7,321 nt of DNA from Lysobacterales bacterium (GCA_013298265.1 JAAFHE010000179.1:1-7321); one strand, 5' to 3'; shown: positions 1-6,459, numbered from the stretch's first letter. Numbers and translations: made by a program. Notes: generated from the letters alone by a model not told the origin.

Positions 1-75
1 AGTGAGGGATGGAAACGAGGAATAGTAAACGCTTGGATGTGTGAATGTCTTGCATGGCGTACGCGCTCGGGATTC

Positions 76-88
76 TGGTGCTGCACCA
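76..88. repeat. 13-bp odd-centred palindrome TGGTGCTGCACCA
   Basis: The arms TGGTGC (76-81) and GCACCA (83-88) are exact reverse complements around one central T. Symmetry of this size is typical of dimeric repressor operators, but it can occur by chance in nearly 800 bases. No promoter of good quality sits over it, so an operator role is only a guess. Confidence 0.3.
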
Positions 89-463
89 AAGGACCCCGCC
101 GCCGCGAAACCGGGCATTGACATTTGACTCGATTTTTCCGAAAACCGCCTTAATCGACGCAATGGCGCAGGGCAATCCGAGGATTTCATCCACACGAAAC
201 GGTGACTAGTGCTGCCATAGACTTTGGTCGAAGTGCGATAAGGTTCCACGCTTCTTTGGCCATCACGCGAGATGTGAAATCCCGCGGCCGCCATTGCGCC
301 GCATGCGTGAAGGCGCCGAGAGGGCCGATGAGTCAGAAAACGCCGACAATCCCGTCGTTTTGTCGATTTTATTGCTTTTTCAACACTTATCTTATTGCAT
401 ACCTCAGTCAGCAACACGCCCGGATACCCGCGCGACTACCCATCGCGACCTGCTGCGACCATG

Positions 464-499
464 GCATTGCGGCGAATGACTGCCGTTCAGCGGCAATGC
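464..499. repeat. Imperfect inverted repeat / hairpin
   Basis: GCATTGC (464-470) is the exact reverse complement of GCAATGC (493-499). Inside, after one G/G mismatch, GC at 472-473 pairs with GC at 490-491. After one bulged A (489), GAATG at 474-478 pairs with CGTTC at 484-488, with one G-T wobble. This gives about 14 pairs in 36 bases around a 5-base loop (479-483). No T-run follows on either strand, so it is not a standard intrinsic terminator. A REP-like element, a processed RNA structure or chance remain possible. Confidence 0.5.
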
Positions 500-786
500 G
501 CTCGCGCTCCAGCAGAACGTGCGCTAGGGCAAGATCGCCATCGACCCGGGCGCCAGCACGGGCACGCCCGGATTGGCCCTCCTTCCTACACCCGTTCGTA
601 ACAAGGCCGTCGATACGCCGTCCTGATGCGCGCAGCGGACTTCAGTGACGGCGAAGGCATTGCCGACACTACGTCGAGCCAACACGAGTCAGCAGCGCGC
701 GACAGAGCGAACGTATCGGCGGCCGCATCAGAATTGGGGAGCGGGGGAGAAAACCCGGCTAGTTACGCAAAGTACACTCGTTACAT

Positions 787-2208
787 TCAGGAAATAGTCG
801 CAAAGGCATTGCCGCGCGCAGCGACCACCGCATTGCGTCCGGCGTCCTTGGCCCGGTACAGCGCCTGGTCGCAGCGCTTGAGGCAATCCTCGAGCGCTTC
901 GCCGGCCTGGATCTCGGCCACACCGAGACTGACGGTTACACGCAGGCCTCGCACCGGCGTCGGCATGCGTTCAATACGCGCACGCAATTCCTCGGCGCGA
1001 CGGCAGGCATCCATGAGACCCGTGCCAGGCAGCAGCAGGAAGAATTCCTCGCCGCCCCAGCGCGCCGCATGCCGGTTGTCACCCTGGAGCTGCTCCAGTT
1101 CGCTGGCTGCCGCCGCGAGCACCTGATCGCCGATACCATGGCCGTGCACATCGTTGATGCGCTTGAAATGGTCGATGTCGGCCAGGACGACGCTGAAGCC
1201 GCCCTGGCCACGCGAGGCCATGAGTGCCTGTACCAGCATTTCCAGCATGGCGCGCCGGTTCAGCAGCCCGGTCAGGCCGTCGGTCAGCGCTGCCTCAGCC
1301 AGCAGCGCCTCGACCTGCAGACGGTTCTCGATCTCGGCCTTGAGCTGATGAGTGGCCTCTTCGATCGCGCGGGTGCGTTCTTCCACGCGGTTCTCGAGCT
1401 GCGCATTGGCCTGCGTCAACGCCGTCAGTGCGGCTTCGCGCTGCGCCGAGGCTTCGCGCAGGCGCTGCGCGGTCGCGTCGAAATCGGCGATCACGCGGTC
1501 GAATTCGTCGCCGATCGGCGGCTGGCCCGTAGGTTGCGGTTCGCCCGCGGCGAGCGCGCGGCAGCGATCACCGAGCGAACGGATGCGGCGCAGCTGTCGT
1601 TCGGCCAGCAGACGCGACAGCACCAGAGCCAGCAGCACGCCGAACAGGATCGCGCCCAGCGTCGACAGACGCAGCAAATGCAGGCTGCGCTGCAGGCTAT
1701 CGGCGTCCAGGCGCACGCCGACAACGTACGGGTGCTGTGCCGTGCCGATCGGCGCCAGCGCCGACAGTTCGGCGCGCTGGCTTGCGGCACTGCGAATGTC
1801 GCTGACTACCGCCCGCTCCATCCCGCGGTGCAGCAGGCTCGTCTCTTCACTGCTCAGGAAATTGCCGCCAGCATGGCCGTCGCCGAGACTGGTCGCCAGC
1901 ACGCGCAACGAATCGCCGCGTGGCTCCACGACATAGGCACTGGCCAGATCGGTGTTGAGGCCAATCGCGCGGCGCAACCGGCCAATCACGCGCTCACCTG
2001 CCGCGGAATCGGCGCGATCACCGAGCGCGCGGATATCTTCCGCGTCCAGGGAGGACTCGATCAGGCGCACGTTGTCCAGCAGGCGCTGGCTGACCGCATC
2101 CAGCATCTGGGCGGATACGGACCAGTACATATAGGCGCCCAACGCGCCGGCACCCAGCAAGATGACCGCCAGATGGCTCAGTAGCAACTGCCGCTTGATC
2201 GTTAGCAC
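787..2208 (-). CDS. Membrane-bound diguanylate cyclase (GGDEF domain)
   Basis: This 473-residue protein should make cyclic di-GMP from two GTP at the inner membrane. From the GTG start it shows a membrane helix (about 9-28), a ~150-residue periplasmic sensor region that I do not recognise, a second helix (about 181-201), a HAMP-like linker (about 202-253), a coiled coil (about 252-307) and a GGDEF domain (about 309-466). The signature is intact as GGEEF at 385-389, and the metal-binding stretch LADIDHF with Asp344 and the Asn352-Asp353 pair are present. The inhibitory RxxD I-site expected just before GGEEF is absent (GDNR instead). The frame stays open to an ATG at 2331. GTG at 2208 is chosen because a purine-rich ribosome binding site precedes it and the first helix begins right after it. 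The extra 41 residues would be low in hydrophobics and overlap the divergent spacer. It is divergent from the transporter; the sensed signal is unknown. Confidence 0.93.
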   Translation of the reverse strand: MLTIKRQLLLSHLAVILLGAGALGAYMYWSVSAQMLDAVSQRLLDNVRLIESSLDAEDIRALGDRADSAAGERVIGRLRRAIGLNTDLASAYVVEPRGDSLRVLATSLGDGHAGGNFLSSEETSLLHRGMERAVVSDIRSAASQRAELSALAPIGTAQHPYVVGVRLDADSLQRSLHLLRLSTLGAILFGVLLALVLSRLLAERQLRRIRSLGDRCRALAAGEPQPTGQPPIGDEFDRVIADFDATAQRLREASAQREAALTALTQANAQLENRVEERTRAIEEATHQLKAEIENRLQVEALLAEAALTDGLTGLLNRRAMLEMLVQALMASRGQGGFSVVLADIDHFKRINDVHGHGIGDQVLAAAASELEQLQGDNRHAARWGGEEFFLLLPGTGLMDACRRAEELRARIERMPTPVRGLRVTVSLGVAEIQAGEALEDCLKRCDQALYRAKDAGRNAVVAARGNAFATIS

Positions 2209-2209
2209 G

Positions 2210-2219
2210 CCTTCCCCCC
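2210..2219 (-). promoter_or_regulatory. Ribosome binding site of the GGDEF gene
   Basis: Read on the minus strand, GGGGGGAAGG ends one base before the GTG at 2208, placing the G-run about 4-9 bases upstream. This purine tract is the main reason to prefer that GTG over the upstream ATG at 2331. Confidence 0.55.
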
Positions 2220-2252
2220 GTACGGCCCGGCCCCCGCCGTCAACCGCCGCCG

Positions 2253-2258
2253 AGTATA
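2253..2258 (-). promoter_or_regulatory. Possible -10 element for the GGDEF gene
   Basis: The minus strand reads TATACT here, five of six matches to the sigma-70 -10 consensus, in an otherwise very GC-rich spacer. Transcription would start near 2246, giving a leader of about 38 bases before the GTG at 2208. No good -35 hexamer sits 16-18 bases upstream, so the promoter would need an activator or another sigma factor. Confidence 0.3.
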
Positions 2259-2356
2259 GGGCCAGCCGCCTTGCCTCGCCGTTCGGGCTTGAACTACGCT
2301 CGGCCAACTTGCGCGGCGGGGCTCCCCTCACCGCCTACTCGGGGTTGGGGAAAAAT

Positions 2357-3883
2357 ATGCTGGCTGCCCTTGGGCACATCCTGTTCGGCTTTTTCGGCCT
2401 GTTCGTGCTGGTCTTGATCGCATTCGCGTTCTCCAACAACCGCCGCTCGGTGGACTGGAGACTCGTGCTGACCGGCATTTCGCTGCAGATCCTGTTCGCC
2501 GCGTTCGTGCTCAAGGTGCCGTTCGGCGAGGCCATCTTCGACTGGCTCGGCCAGCGCTTCGTCGACCTGCTGGAATTCAACAAAGTCGGTTCGGAATTCA
2601 TCTTCGGAAAACTGCTGGACGTCAGCGCCTTCGGCTTCATCTTCGCGTTCCAGGTGCTGCCGACCATCATCTTCTTCGCCGCGCTGATGGGCGTGCTGTA
2701 TCACGTCGGCGTGATGCAGCAGGTGGTCAAGGGCATGTCGTGGATCATCACCAAGGTGATGAACGTCTCCGGCGCGGAGACCACATCGGTCTGCGCCAGC
2801 GTGTTCATCGGCCAGACCGAGGCACCGCTGACGGTCAAGCCGTACCTGGAAAAAATGACCGAATCGGAACTGATGACGGTCATGATCGGCGGCATGGCGC
2901 ACATTGCCGGCGGCGTGCTGGCTGCCTATGTGGGACTGCTCGGCCAGGGCGATCCGGTGCAGATGGCGATCTATGCCAAGCACCTGCTCGCCGCCAGCAT
3001 CATGGCGGCTCCCGCGACGCTGGTTCTGGCGAAGATCCTGATTCCCGAAACACAGGAACCGCTGACCCGCGGCAGCGTGCGCATCGAGGTCGAGCGTCAC
3101 AGCGCCAACGTCATCGACGCCGCCGCGACCGGCGCCGGCGAAGGCCTCAAGCTGGCCCTGAACGTGGGCGCGATGCTGCTCGCCTTCATTGCCCTGATCG
3201 CCCTGCTCAATGCCCCGCTCAAGTCGCTGGGCACGGTGCTGTGGACCGGCTGGCGCCTGCCCGCCCTGGGTATCGTCGGCGTGCTGCTCGTCGCTGGCGC
3301 GTTTCATTCCAGCAAGCGTGCGCGCGGCGCCATGACGAGTACGCCGGTCGCAACCGGCGAAACGCCGCCGGCCGTGCCGGCATCGGCGTACTCTTCGCTG
3401 TTCTGGCTGCTGCTGGTGGTCGGCGTCGGTACGCTGCTGCTCGCCGTCGCCGCACTGGCCGCAAACGGCGCGACCATCAACGACTGGCTTTCCGCCGGCA
3501 AGAGCGTGCCGGTGACACTGAGCCTGCAGACCATCCTCGGCTACGCGCTTTCGCCAATCGCCTGGCTCATCGGCGTGCCGTGGCAGGACGCAGTGCTGGT
3601 CGGCGGCTTCATCGGCCAGAAAGTGGTGCTCAACGAATTCGTCGCCTATGTGGATTTGTCCAAGAATATGCATCTGCTACAGGAACACAGCCGTGTGGTT
3701 GCGGCCTACGCCCTGTGCGGCTTCGCCAACTTCTCGTCGATCGCGATCCAGATCGGCGGCATCGGCGGACTCGCCCCGGGCCGGCGCGCGGACCTCGCAC
3801 GGTTCGGCCTGCGCGCGGTACTCGGCGGCTCGCTGGCGACCTTCATGACGGCGACGATTGCCGGCGTGCTGAACCTGCTTTAG
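2357..3883 (+). CDS. Concentrative nucleoside transporter (NupC/CNT family)
   Basis: This 508-residue inner-membrane protein should import nucleosides driven by a sodium or proton gradient. Family motifs are clear: GQTEAPL (152-158), GQKVVLNEFVAY (420-431) and CGFANFSS (454-461). They carry the Gln-Thr-Glu, Asn-Glu and Asn/Ser residues that contact nucleoside in structurally known members such as Vibrio cholerae CNT. E. coli NupC is about 400 residues. The excess here lies between about 285 and 388, where two hydrophobic segments (about 301-316 and 348-369) flank a polar Pro/Ala/Thr linker (317-345). The start at 2357 follows GGGG at 2347-2350 by 6 bases and begins directly with the first membrane helix. 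In-frame codons further upstream would add a Pro/Ser/Arg-rich stretch overlapping the divergent gene's leader. A ribokinase gene two places downstream supports a role in nucleoside salvage. Nucleoside specificity and the coupling ion cannot be read from the sequence. Confidence 0.93.
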   Translation: MLAALGHILFGFFGLFVLVLIAFAFSNNRRSVDWRLVLTGISLQILFAAFVLKVPFGEAIFDWLGQRFVDLLEFNKVGSEFIFGKLLDVSAFGFIFAFQVLPTIIFFAALMGVLYHVGVMQQVVKGMSWIITKVMNVSGAETTSVCASVFIGQTEAPLTVKPYLEKMTESELMTVMIGGMAHIAGGVLAAYVGLLGQGDPVQMAIYAKHLLAASIMAAPATLVLAKILIPETQEPLTRGSVRIEVERHSANVIDAAATGAGEGLKLALNVGAMLLAFIALIALLNAPLKSLGTVLWTGWRLPALGIVGVLLVAGAFHSSKRARGAMTSTPVATGETPPAVPASAYSSLFWLLLVVGVGTLLLAVAALAANGATINDWLSAGKSVPVTLSLQTILGYALSPIAWLIGVPWQDAVLVGGFIGQKVVLNEFVAYVDLSKNMHLLQEHSRVVAAYALCGFANFSSIAIQIGGIGGLAPGRRADLARFGLRAVLGGSLATFMTATIAGVLNLL

Positions 3884-3980
3884 AACAACAATCAGCTGCA
3901 CCGCTCTTGCGTCCTGCAGCCGATCTCCACAACCCCGCCTCAGAAAAACAGCTCGGCTTGTTCGGAGATTTCCTAAGCCC

Positions 3981-4310
3981 GTGACCACGCATCGCTTCGA
4001 GGATCGCATCAACGCCCTGTCCGACCAGGACTGGGCGTGGTGGCCGCTGCTGTCGCTGCGGCCGCCACGCGACGAGGCCCTGAGCGAGGCACGCCTGTTC
4101 CTGATCGCGATCCTGTTCGGCGGTCTCTGCGCCGCCGCGGCAGTGGCCCTGCTCTGGCTGCTGTTCGGACCGCCGCTGCCGCTCGCGGCGGCCTCGATCG
4201 CCGCGGTGACGTTTGCGCTGTTCTACTTGGCCGCGCGGCTCACCTTGTTCCGCAGCTGGAATCGGCGCGCGGCACGGCTGGGCGCGGCGCGGCAGCACAG
4301 CGGGGAATGA
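3981..4310 (+). CDS. Small two-helix membrane protein, unknown function
   Basis: I do not recognise this 109-residue protein. It has a polar, Trp-containing N-terminus (1-36, with the cluster DWAWWPLL at 17-24), two strongly hydrophobic segments (about 38-63 and 66-89) separated by a short Gly-Pro-Pro turn, and a basic Arg-rich tail (91-104). That pattern fits a helical hairpin with both ends in the cytoplasm by the positive-inside rule. The GTG at 3981 is the only reasonable start in this frame. The nearest ribosome-binding-like sequence, GGAG at 3964-3967, is a rather distant 13 bases away. It sits 97 bases after the transporter gene and 64 bases before the ribokinase gene on the same strand, so it may be co-transcribed with them. 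The coherent membrane topology argues that it is real; no enzymatic motif is visible. Confidence 0.75.
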   Translation: MTTHRFEDRINALSDQDWAWWPLLSLRPPRDEALSEARLFLIAILFGGLCAAAAVALLWLLFGPPLPLAAASIAAVTFALFYLAARLTLFRSWNRRAARLGAARQHSGE

Positions 4311-4374
4311 CCGGCGCGCCCGCGCACGCTCGGCCCGCATCGTCCTTCATCCATCCTTCGAGATTGACCGGCCC

Positions 4375-5334
4375 ATGCATGTTCTCGTCGTCGGCTCCTA
4401 CAACCAGGACCATGTCTGGCGCATCGACCGCTTCCCCCAGCCCGGCGAGACCCGGCGCGGCCTGGGCTTTTCGACCGGTCCTGGCGGCAAAGGCTTCAAC
4501 CAGGCCGTAGCGAGTGCGCGGCAGCAGGCCGGCACGGCTTTCATCGGCGCGCTGGGCGAAGACGCTCTGGCCCGCGTAGCGCGCGAACTGGCCCTGGCCG
4601 AAGGCATCGAGACGCGCTGGCAGGTGTGCCGCGACACCTCGACCGGTTCCTGCGGCATCCTGGTCGCGGCGGATGGGCAAAACCAGATCGTGCTCGACCT
4701 CGCCGCGAACGAACGGCTAGCCGCCGATTTCGTGCGAGCCCAGGCGGACCTGTTCGCCACCGCGCGTGTCGTGCTGGTGCAGATGGAAACCGGCATCGCA
4801 GCGATACGCGCCGCTTTGCAGGCCGCGCCGCCAAACTGCGTGCGGCTGCTCAACCCGGCGCCGGTGCATGAGGAGATCGACGCGAGCCTGCTCGCGCTGG
4901 CCGATCTGGTCACCCCGAACGAAACGGAATTCGCCGACCTGCTCGCGCGTTGCGCAGGCATCCCGGTCGATGCTGCGACCATCGCCGCGAGCAGCGACGA
5001 CGAGCTGCATTCGCTGTGCCGCCGCCTCGGGGCCGCCAGCGTCATCGTCACCCTCGGCGCACACGGCTGCTTCGTGTCGCATGCGGACGCGGCGCGCTGG
5101 CACGATACGGCGGACCGCTACCGCGTGGCTGCCGAGCGCGTGCAGGTGCGCGACACCACGGGTGCCGGGGATGCCTTCAACGGCGCCCTCGCCGCGCAGA
5201 TCGCCAGTCATCCGCAGCAGGCGCTACGCGCCTGCGTGATCCACGCCGGCCGCGCCGCCGGGCTCAGCACGGAACAGTCCGGCGCCGCCGTGGCCATGCC
5301 GACGCTCGACCAGGTGCGGCAGCGTTTCGGCTGA
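4375..5334 (+). CDS. rbsK: Ribokinase (PfkB family sugar kinase)
   Basis: This 319-residue cytoplasmic kinase should phosphorylate D-ribose to ribose 5-phosphate with ATP. The PfkB hallmarks appear in order: GSYNQDH (7-13), GGKGFNQA (37-44, usually GGKGANQA), LNPAP (159-163), TPNETE (180-185), TLGAHG (226-231) and DTTGAGDAFNG (260-270) with catalytic base Asp266. The ribose-contacting positions of E. coli RbsK have counterparts: Asp12, Asn42, Glu138 and Asp266. This favours ribokinase over a nucleoside kinase of the same family, though specificity is not proven. Length matches the ~310-residue norm. ATG 4375 starts exactly at the first beta strand (HVLVVGS). The frame is open further upstream, but that stretch is Arg-rich and overlaps the preceding gene. 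No good ribosome binding site precedes the ATG. With the upstream nucleoside transporter it suggests ribose recovery from nucleosides. Confidence 0.9.
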   Translation: MHVLVVGSYNQDHVWRIDRFPQPGETRRGLGFSTGPGGKGFNQAVASARQQAGTAFIGALGEDALARVARELALAEGIETRWQVCRDTSTGSCGILVAADGQNQIVLDLAANERLAADFVRAQADLFATARVVLVQMETGIAAIRAALQAAPPNCVRLLNPAPVHEEIDASLLALADLVTPNETEFADLLARCAGIPVDAATIAASSDDELHSLCRRLGAASVIVTLGAHGCFVSHADAARWHDTADRYRVAAERVQVRDTTGAGDAFNGALAAQIASHPQQALRACVIHAGRAAGLSTEQSGAAVAMPTLDQVRQRFG

Positions 5335-5418
5335 AACCGCGGTACACCCAGGAGCCGCGTAGCCCGGAAGCCGCCGTAGCGGGGACACCGCGTCGCTCGC
5401 TCCGTACAATCCGCGCCC
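5335..5418. other. rbsK-dusB spacer with REP-like fragment
   Basis: The 84-base gap contains CGTAGCCCGGAAG (5358-5370) and a second CGTAGCGGGGA (5375-5385), so GTAGC occurs twice. CCCG and CGGG arms could form a short stem. The first part recalls the start of REP-type repeats common in gammaproteobacteria, but the match is short and the second half is not a clear partner. The right end carries the candidate dusB promoter. Confidence 0.25.
5382..5410 (+). promoter_or_regulatory. Candidate dusB promoter, leaderless type
   Basis: GGGACA (5382-5387, four of six matches to the -35 consensus) is followed after exactly 17 bases by TACAAT (5405-5410, five of six to the -10 consensus). Transcription would begin near 5416-5418, at or within a few bases of the dusB ATG at 5419. 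No Shine-Dalgarno-like sequence lies before that ATG, which agrees with translation from a leaderless or nearly leaderless mRNA. Confidence 0.5.
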
Positions 5419-6414
5419 ATGCACATCGGCCCGCACCTCATCTCTCCGCCGCTGATCCTCGCGCCGATGGCCGGGGTCACCGACAAGCCCTTCCGTCAGC
5501 TATGCAAGCGCCTCGGCGCCGGCCTCGCGGTATCGGAGATGACCACCAGCGATCCGCGCCTGTGGCAGACACGCAAGTCGCTGGCACGCATGGACCACGT
5601 CGGCGAACCCGCACCGGTCAGTGTGCAGATCGCCGGCTACGATCCGGTCATGCTGGCCGAGGCGGCGCGCTACAACGTCGCCCACGGCGCGCAGATCATC
5701 GACATCAACATGGGCTGCCCTGCCAAGAAAGTCTGCAATGTCTACGCCGGTTCGGCGCTGCTGCAGGACGAACCGCTGGTCGCGCGCATTCTCGAGGCTG
5801 TGGTCAGGGCCGTCGACGTGCCGGTCACGCTGAAGATCCGCACCGGCTGGAACCGCGACAACCGCAACGGCCTGCGCATCGCGCGCATCGCCGAGGAGGC
5901 CGGCATCGCCGCCCTGGCGGTGCACGGTCGGACCCGCGCCGATCTCTACGAGGGCGAGGCCGAATACGACACCATCGCCGCGATCAAGCAGGCCGTACGC
6001 ATACCGGTGCTGGCCAACGGCGACATCGATTCGCCCATCAAGGCGCGCGAAGTACTGCGCCTGACCGGCGCCGACGGCCTGCTGATCGGCCGCGCCGCGC
6101 AGGGCCGACCGTGGATCTTCCGCGAACTCGCGCATTTCCTCGCCCACGGCGAACTGCTGGCGGAACCCACGATCGACGAAGTACGCGAGATCCTGCTCGG
6201 CCACCTGCACGCGCTGCACGCGTTCTACGGCGAGCCGCAGGGCGTGCGCATCGCGCGCAAGCACCTCGGCTGGTACGCCAAGGACCGGCCCGAAAACGCG
6301 GCATTCCGCGCCGTGGTCAACCGCGCCGAGAGCGCCGAGGCGCAGCTACACCTGACGCGCGACTATTTCGACGCGCTCGCCGCCGGCACGATCCCCCTGC
6401 CACACGCGGCCTGA
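5419..6414 (+). CDS. dusB: tRNA-dihydrouridine synthase B
   Basis: This 331-residue flavoenzyme reduces a specific D-loop uridine of tRNA (position 17 for E. coli DusB) to dihydrouridine, using FMN and NADPH. The TIM-barrel motifs follow E. coli DusB closely: APMAGVTDKPFR (15-26), VSEM (38-41), DINMGCPAKKV (95-105) with catalytic Cys100, LKIRTGW (138-144) with Lys139, HGRTR (169-173), ANGDI (199-203) and IGRAAQGRPWIFRE (223-236), the FMN-phosphate region. The C-terminal helical tRNA-binding domain includes RIARKHLGWY (277-286). Length is close to E. coli's 321 residues. The combination NMGCPAKKV plus GRAAQGRPWIF marks DusB rather than DusA or DusC. The ATG is fixed by the conserved N-terminus and has no ribosome binding site. 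In E. coli dusB is followed by fis; here a lipid-enzyme gene follows, so that linkage is absent. Confidence 0.96.
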   Translation: MHIGPHLISPPLILAPMAGVTDKPFRQLCKRLGAGLAVSEMTTSDPRLWQTRKSLARMDHVGEPAPVSVQIAGYDPVMLAEAARYNVAHGAQIIDINMGCPAKKVCNVYAGSALLQDEPLVARILEAVVRAVDVPVTLKIRTGWNRDNRNGLRIARIAEEAGIAALAVHGRTRADLYEGEAEYDTIAAIKQAVRIPVLANGDIDSPIKAREVLRLTGADGLLIGRAAQGRPWIFRELAHFLAHGELLAEPTIDEVREILLGHLHALHAFYGEPQGVRIARKHLGWYAKDRPENAAFRAVVNRAESAEAQLHLTRDYFDALAAGTIPLPHAA

Positions 6415-6428
6415 GGTTTCAGGCCGCG
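6405..6428 (+). terminator. Perfect 10-bp hairpin over the dusB stop codon
   Basis: CGCGGCCTGA (6405-6414) pairs perfectly with TCAGGCCGCG (6419-6428) around the loop GGTT (6415-6418). The dusB stop TGA (6412-6414) forms the top of the left arm. The stem is very stable, but no T-run follows, so it would be a weak or U-tract-free terminator, or a block to 3' exonuclease. A possible promoter begins three bases after it, which fits a transcription boundary. Confidence 0.45.
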
Positions 6429-6430
6429 GC

Positions 6431-6459
6431 TTGACGCCATCGCCCCCAGTCGCTATTGA
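6431..6459 (+). promoter_or_regulatory. Possible promoter of the lipid-enzyme pair
   Basis: TTGACG (6431-6436, five of six matches to the -35 consensus) is followed after 17 bases by TATTGA (6454-6459, only three of six to the -10 consensus). Initiation near 6466 would give a leader of about 22 bases before ATG 6488 and would rule out the in-frame TTG at 6431 as a start. The weak -10 keeps this tentative. Confidence 0.27.

Larger units (their letters stand above)
1..786. other. Gene-free region with scattered structure
   Basis: No open frame here has a believable start, ribosome binding site or protein-like composition. The longest readings are rich in Arg, Ala and Ser, as expected from chance frames in GC-rich DNA. 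The region holds a 13-bp palindrome (76-88), an AT-rich patch (355-402, about 29% GC) and a strong imperfect inverted repeat (464-499). It lies downstream of the stop of the minus-strand GGDEF gene, and no clear intrinsic terminator for that gene is visible in it. It could be a long 3' region, a regulatory region for a gene to the left of the window, or a decayed gene; the sequence does not decide. Confidence 0.6.

Noticed and set aside
597..606. CGTAACAAGG, identical to a conserved stretch near the 3' end of 16S rRNA
   Set aside because: Only ten bases match, and neither the flanking helix sequence nor the anti-Shine-Dalgarno end follows, so it is coincidence.
202..648. Possible 148-codon gene in the left region
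   Set aside because: It is Arg/Ser/Ala-rich, lacks a ribosome binding site and shows no recognisable motif or hydrophobic pattern.
1069..2184. Long plus-strand open frame opposite the GGDEF gene
   Set aside because: It lies antisense to a clear GGDEF gene, is rich in Gln, Arg and Ala without any domain, and arises from the GC-rich codon pattern of the real gene.
2289..2317. TTGAAC as a -35 box for the transporter gene
   Set aside because: The position 17 bases downstream reads CGCGGC, which is nothing like a -10 element.
2209..2331. N-terminal extension of the GGDEF protein to ATG 2331
   Set aside because: It would add 41 Arg/Gly/Ser-rich residues, overlap the candidate promoter and ignore the good ribosome binding site before GTG 2208.
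2294..3673. Long minus-strand open frame opposite the nucleoside transporter
   Set aside because: The translation is His/Asp/Gln/Arg-rich with no motifs, as expected for the antisense of a GC-rich membrane protein gene.
2740..3984. Plus-strand open frame in another phase of the transporter gene
   Set aside because: The Arg-rich composition lacks hydrophobic segments; the transporter frame with intact family motifs is the real one.
5324..5337. GTTTC/GAAAC hairpin over the ribokinase stop as a terminator
   Set aside because: The stem has only five continuous pairs and no T-run; too weak to call.
4950..6434. Open frame of about 494 codons spanning ribokinase and dusB in another phase
   Set aside because: It is dominated by Arg, Ala, Gly and Pro and crosses two well-supported genes, so it is a composition artefact.
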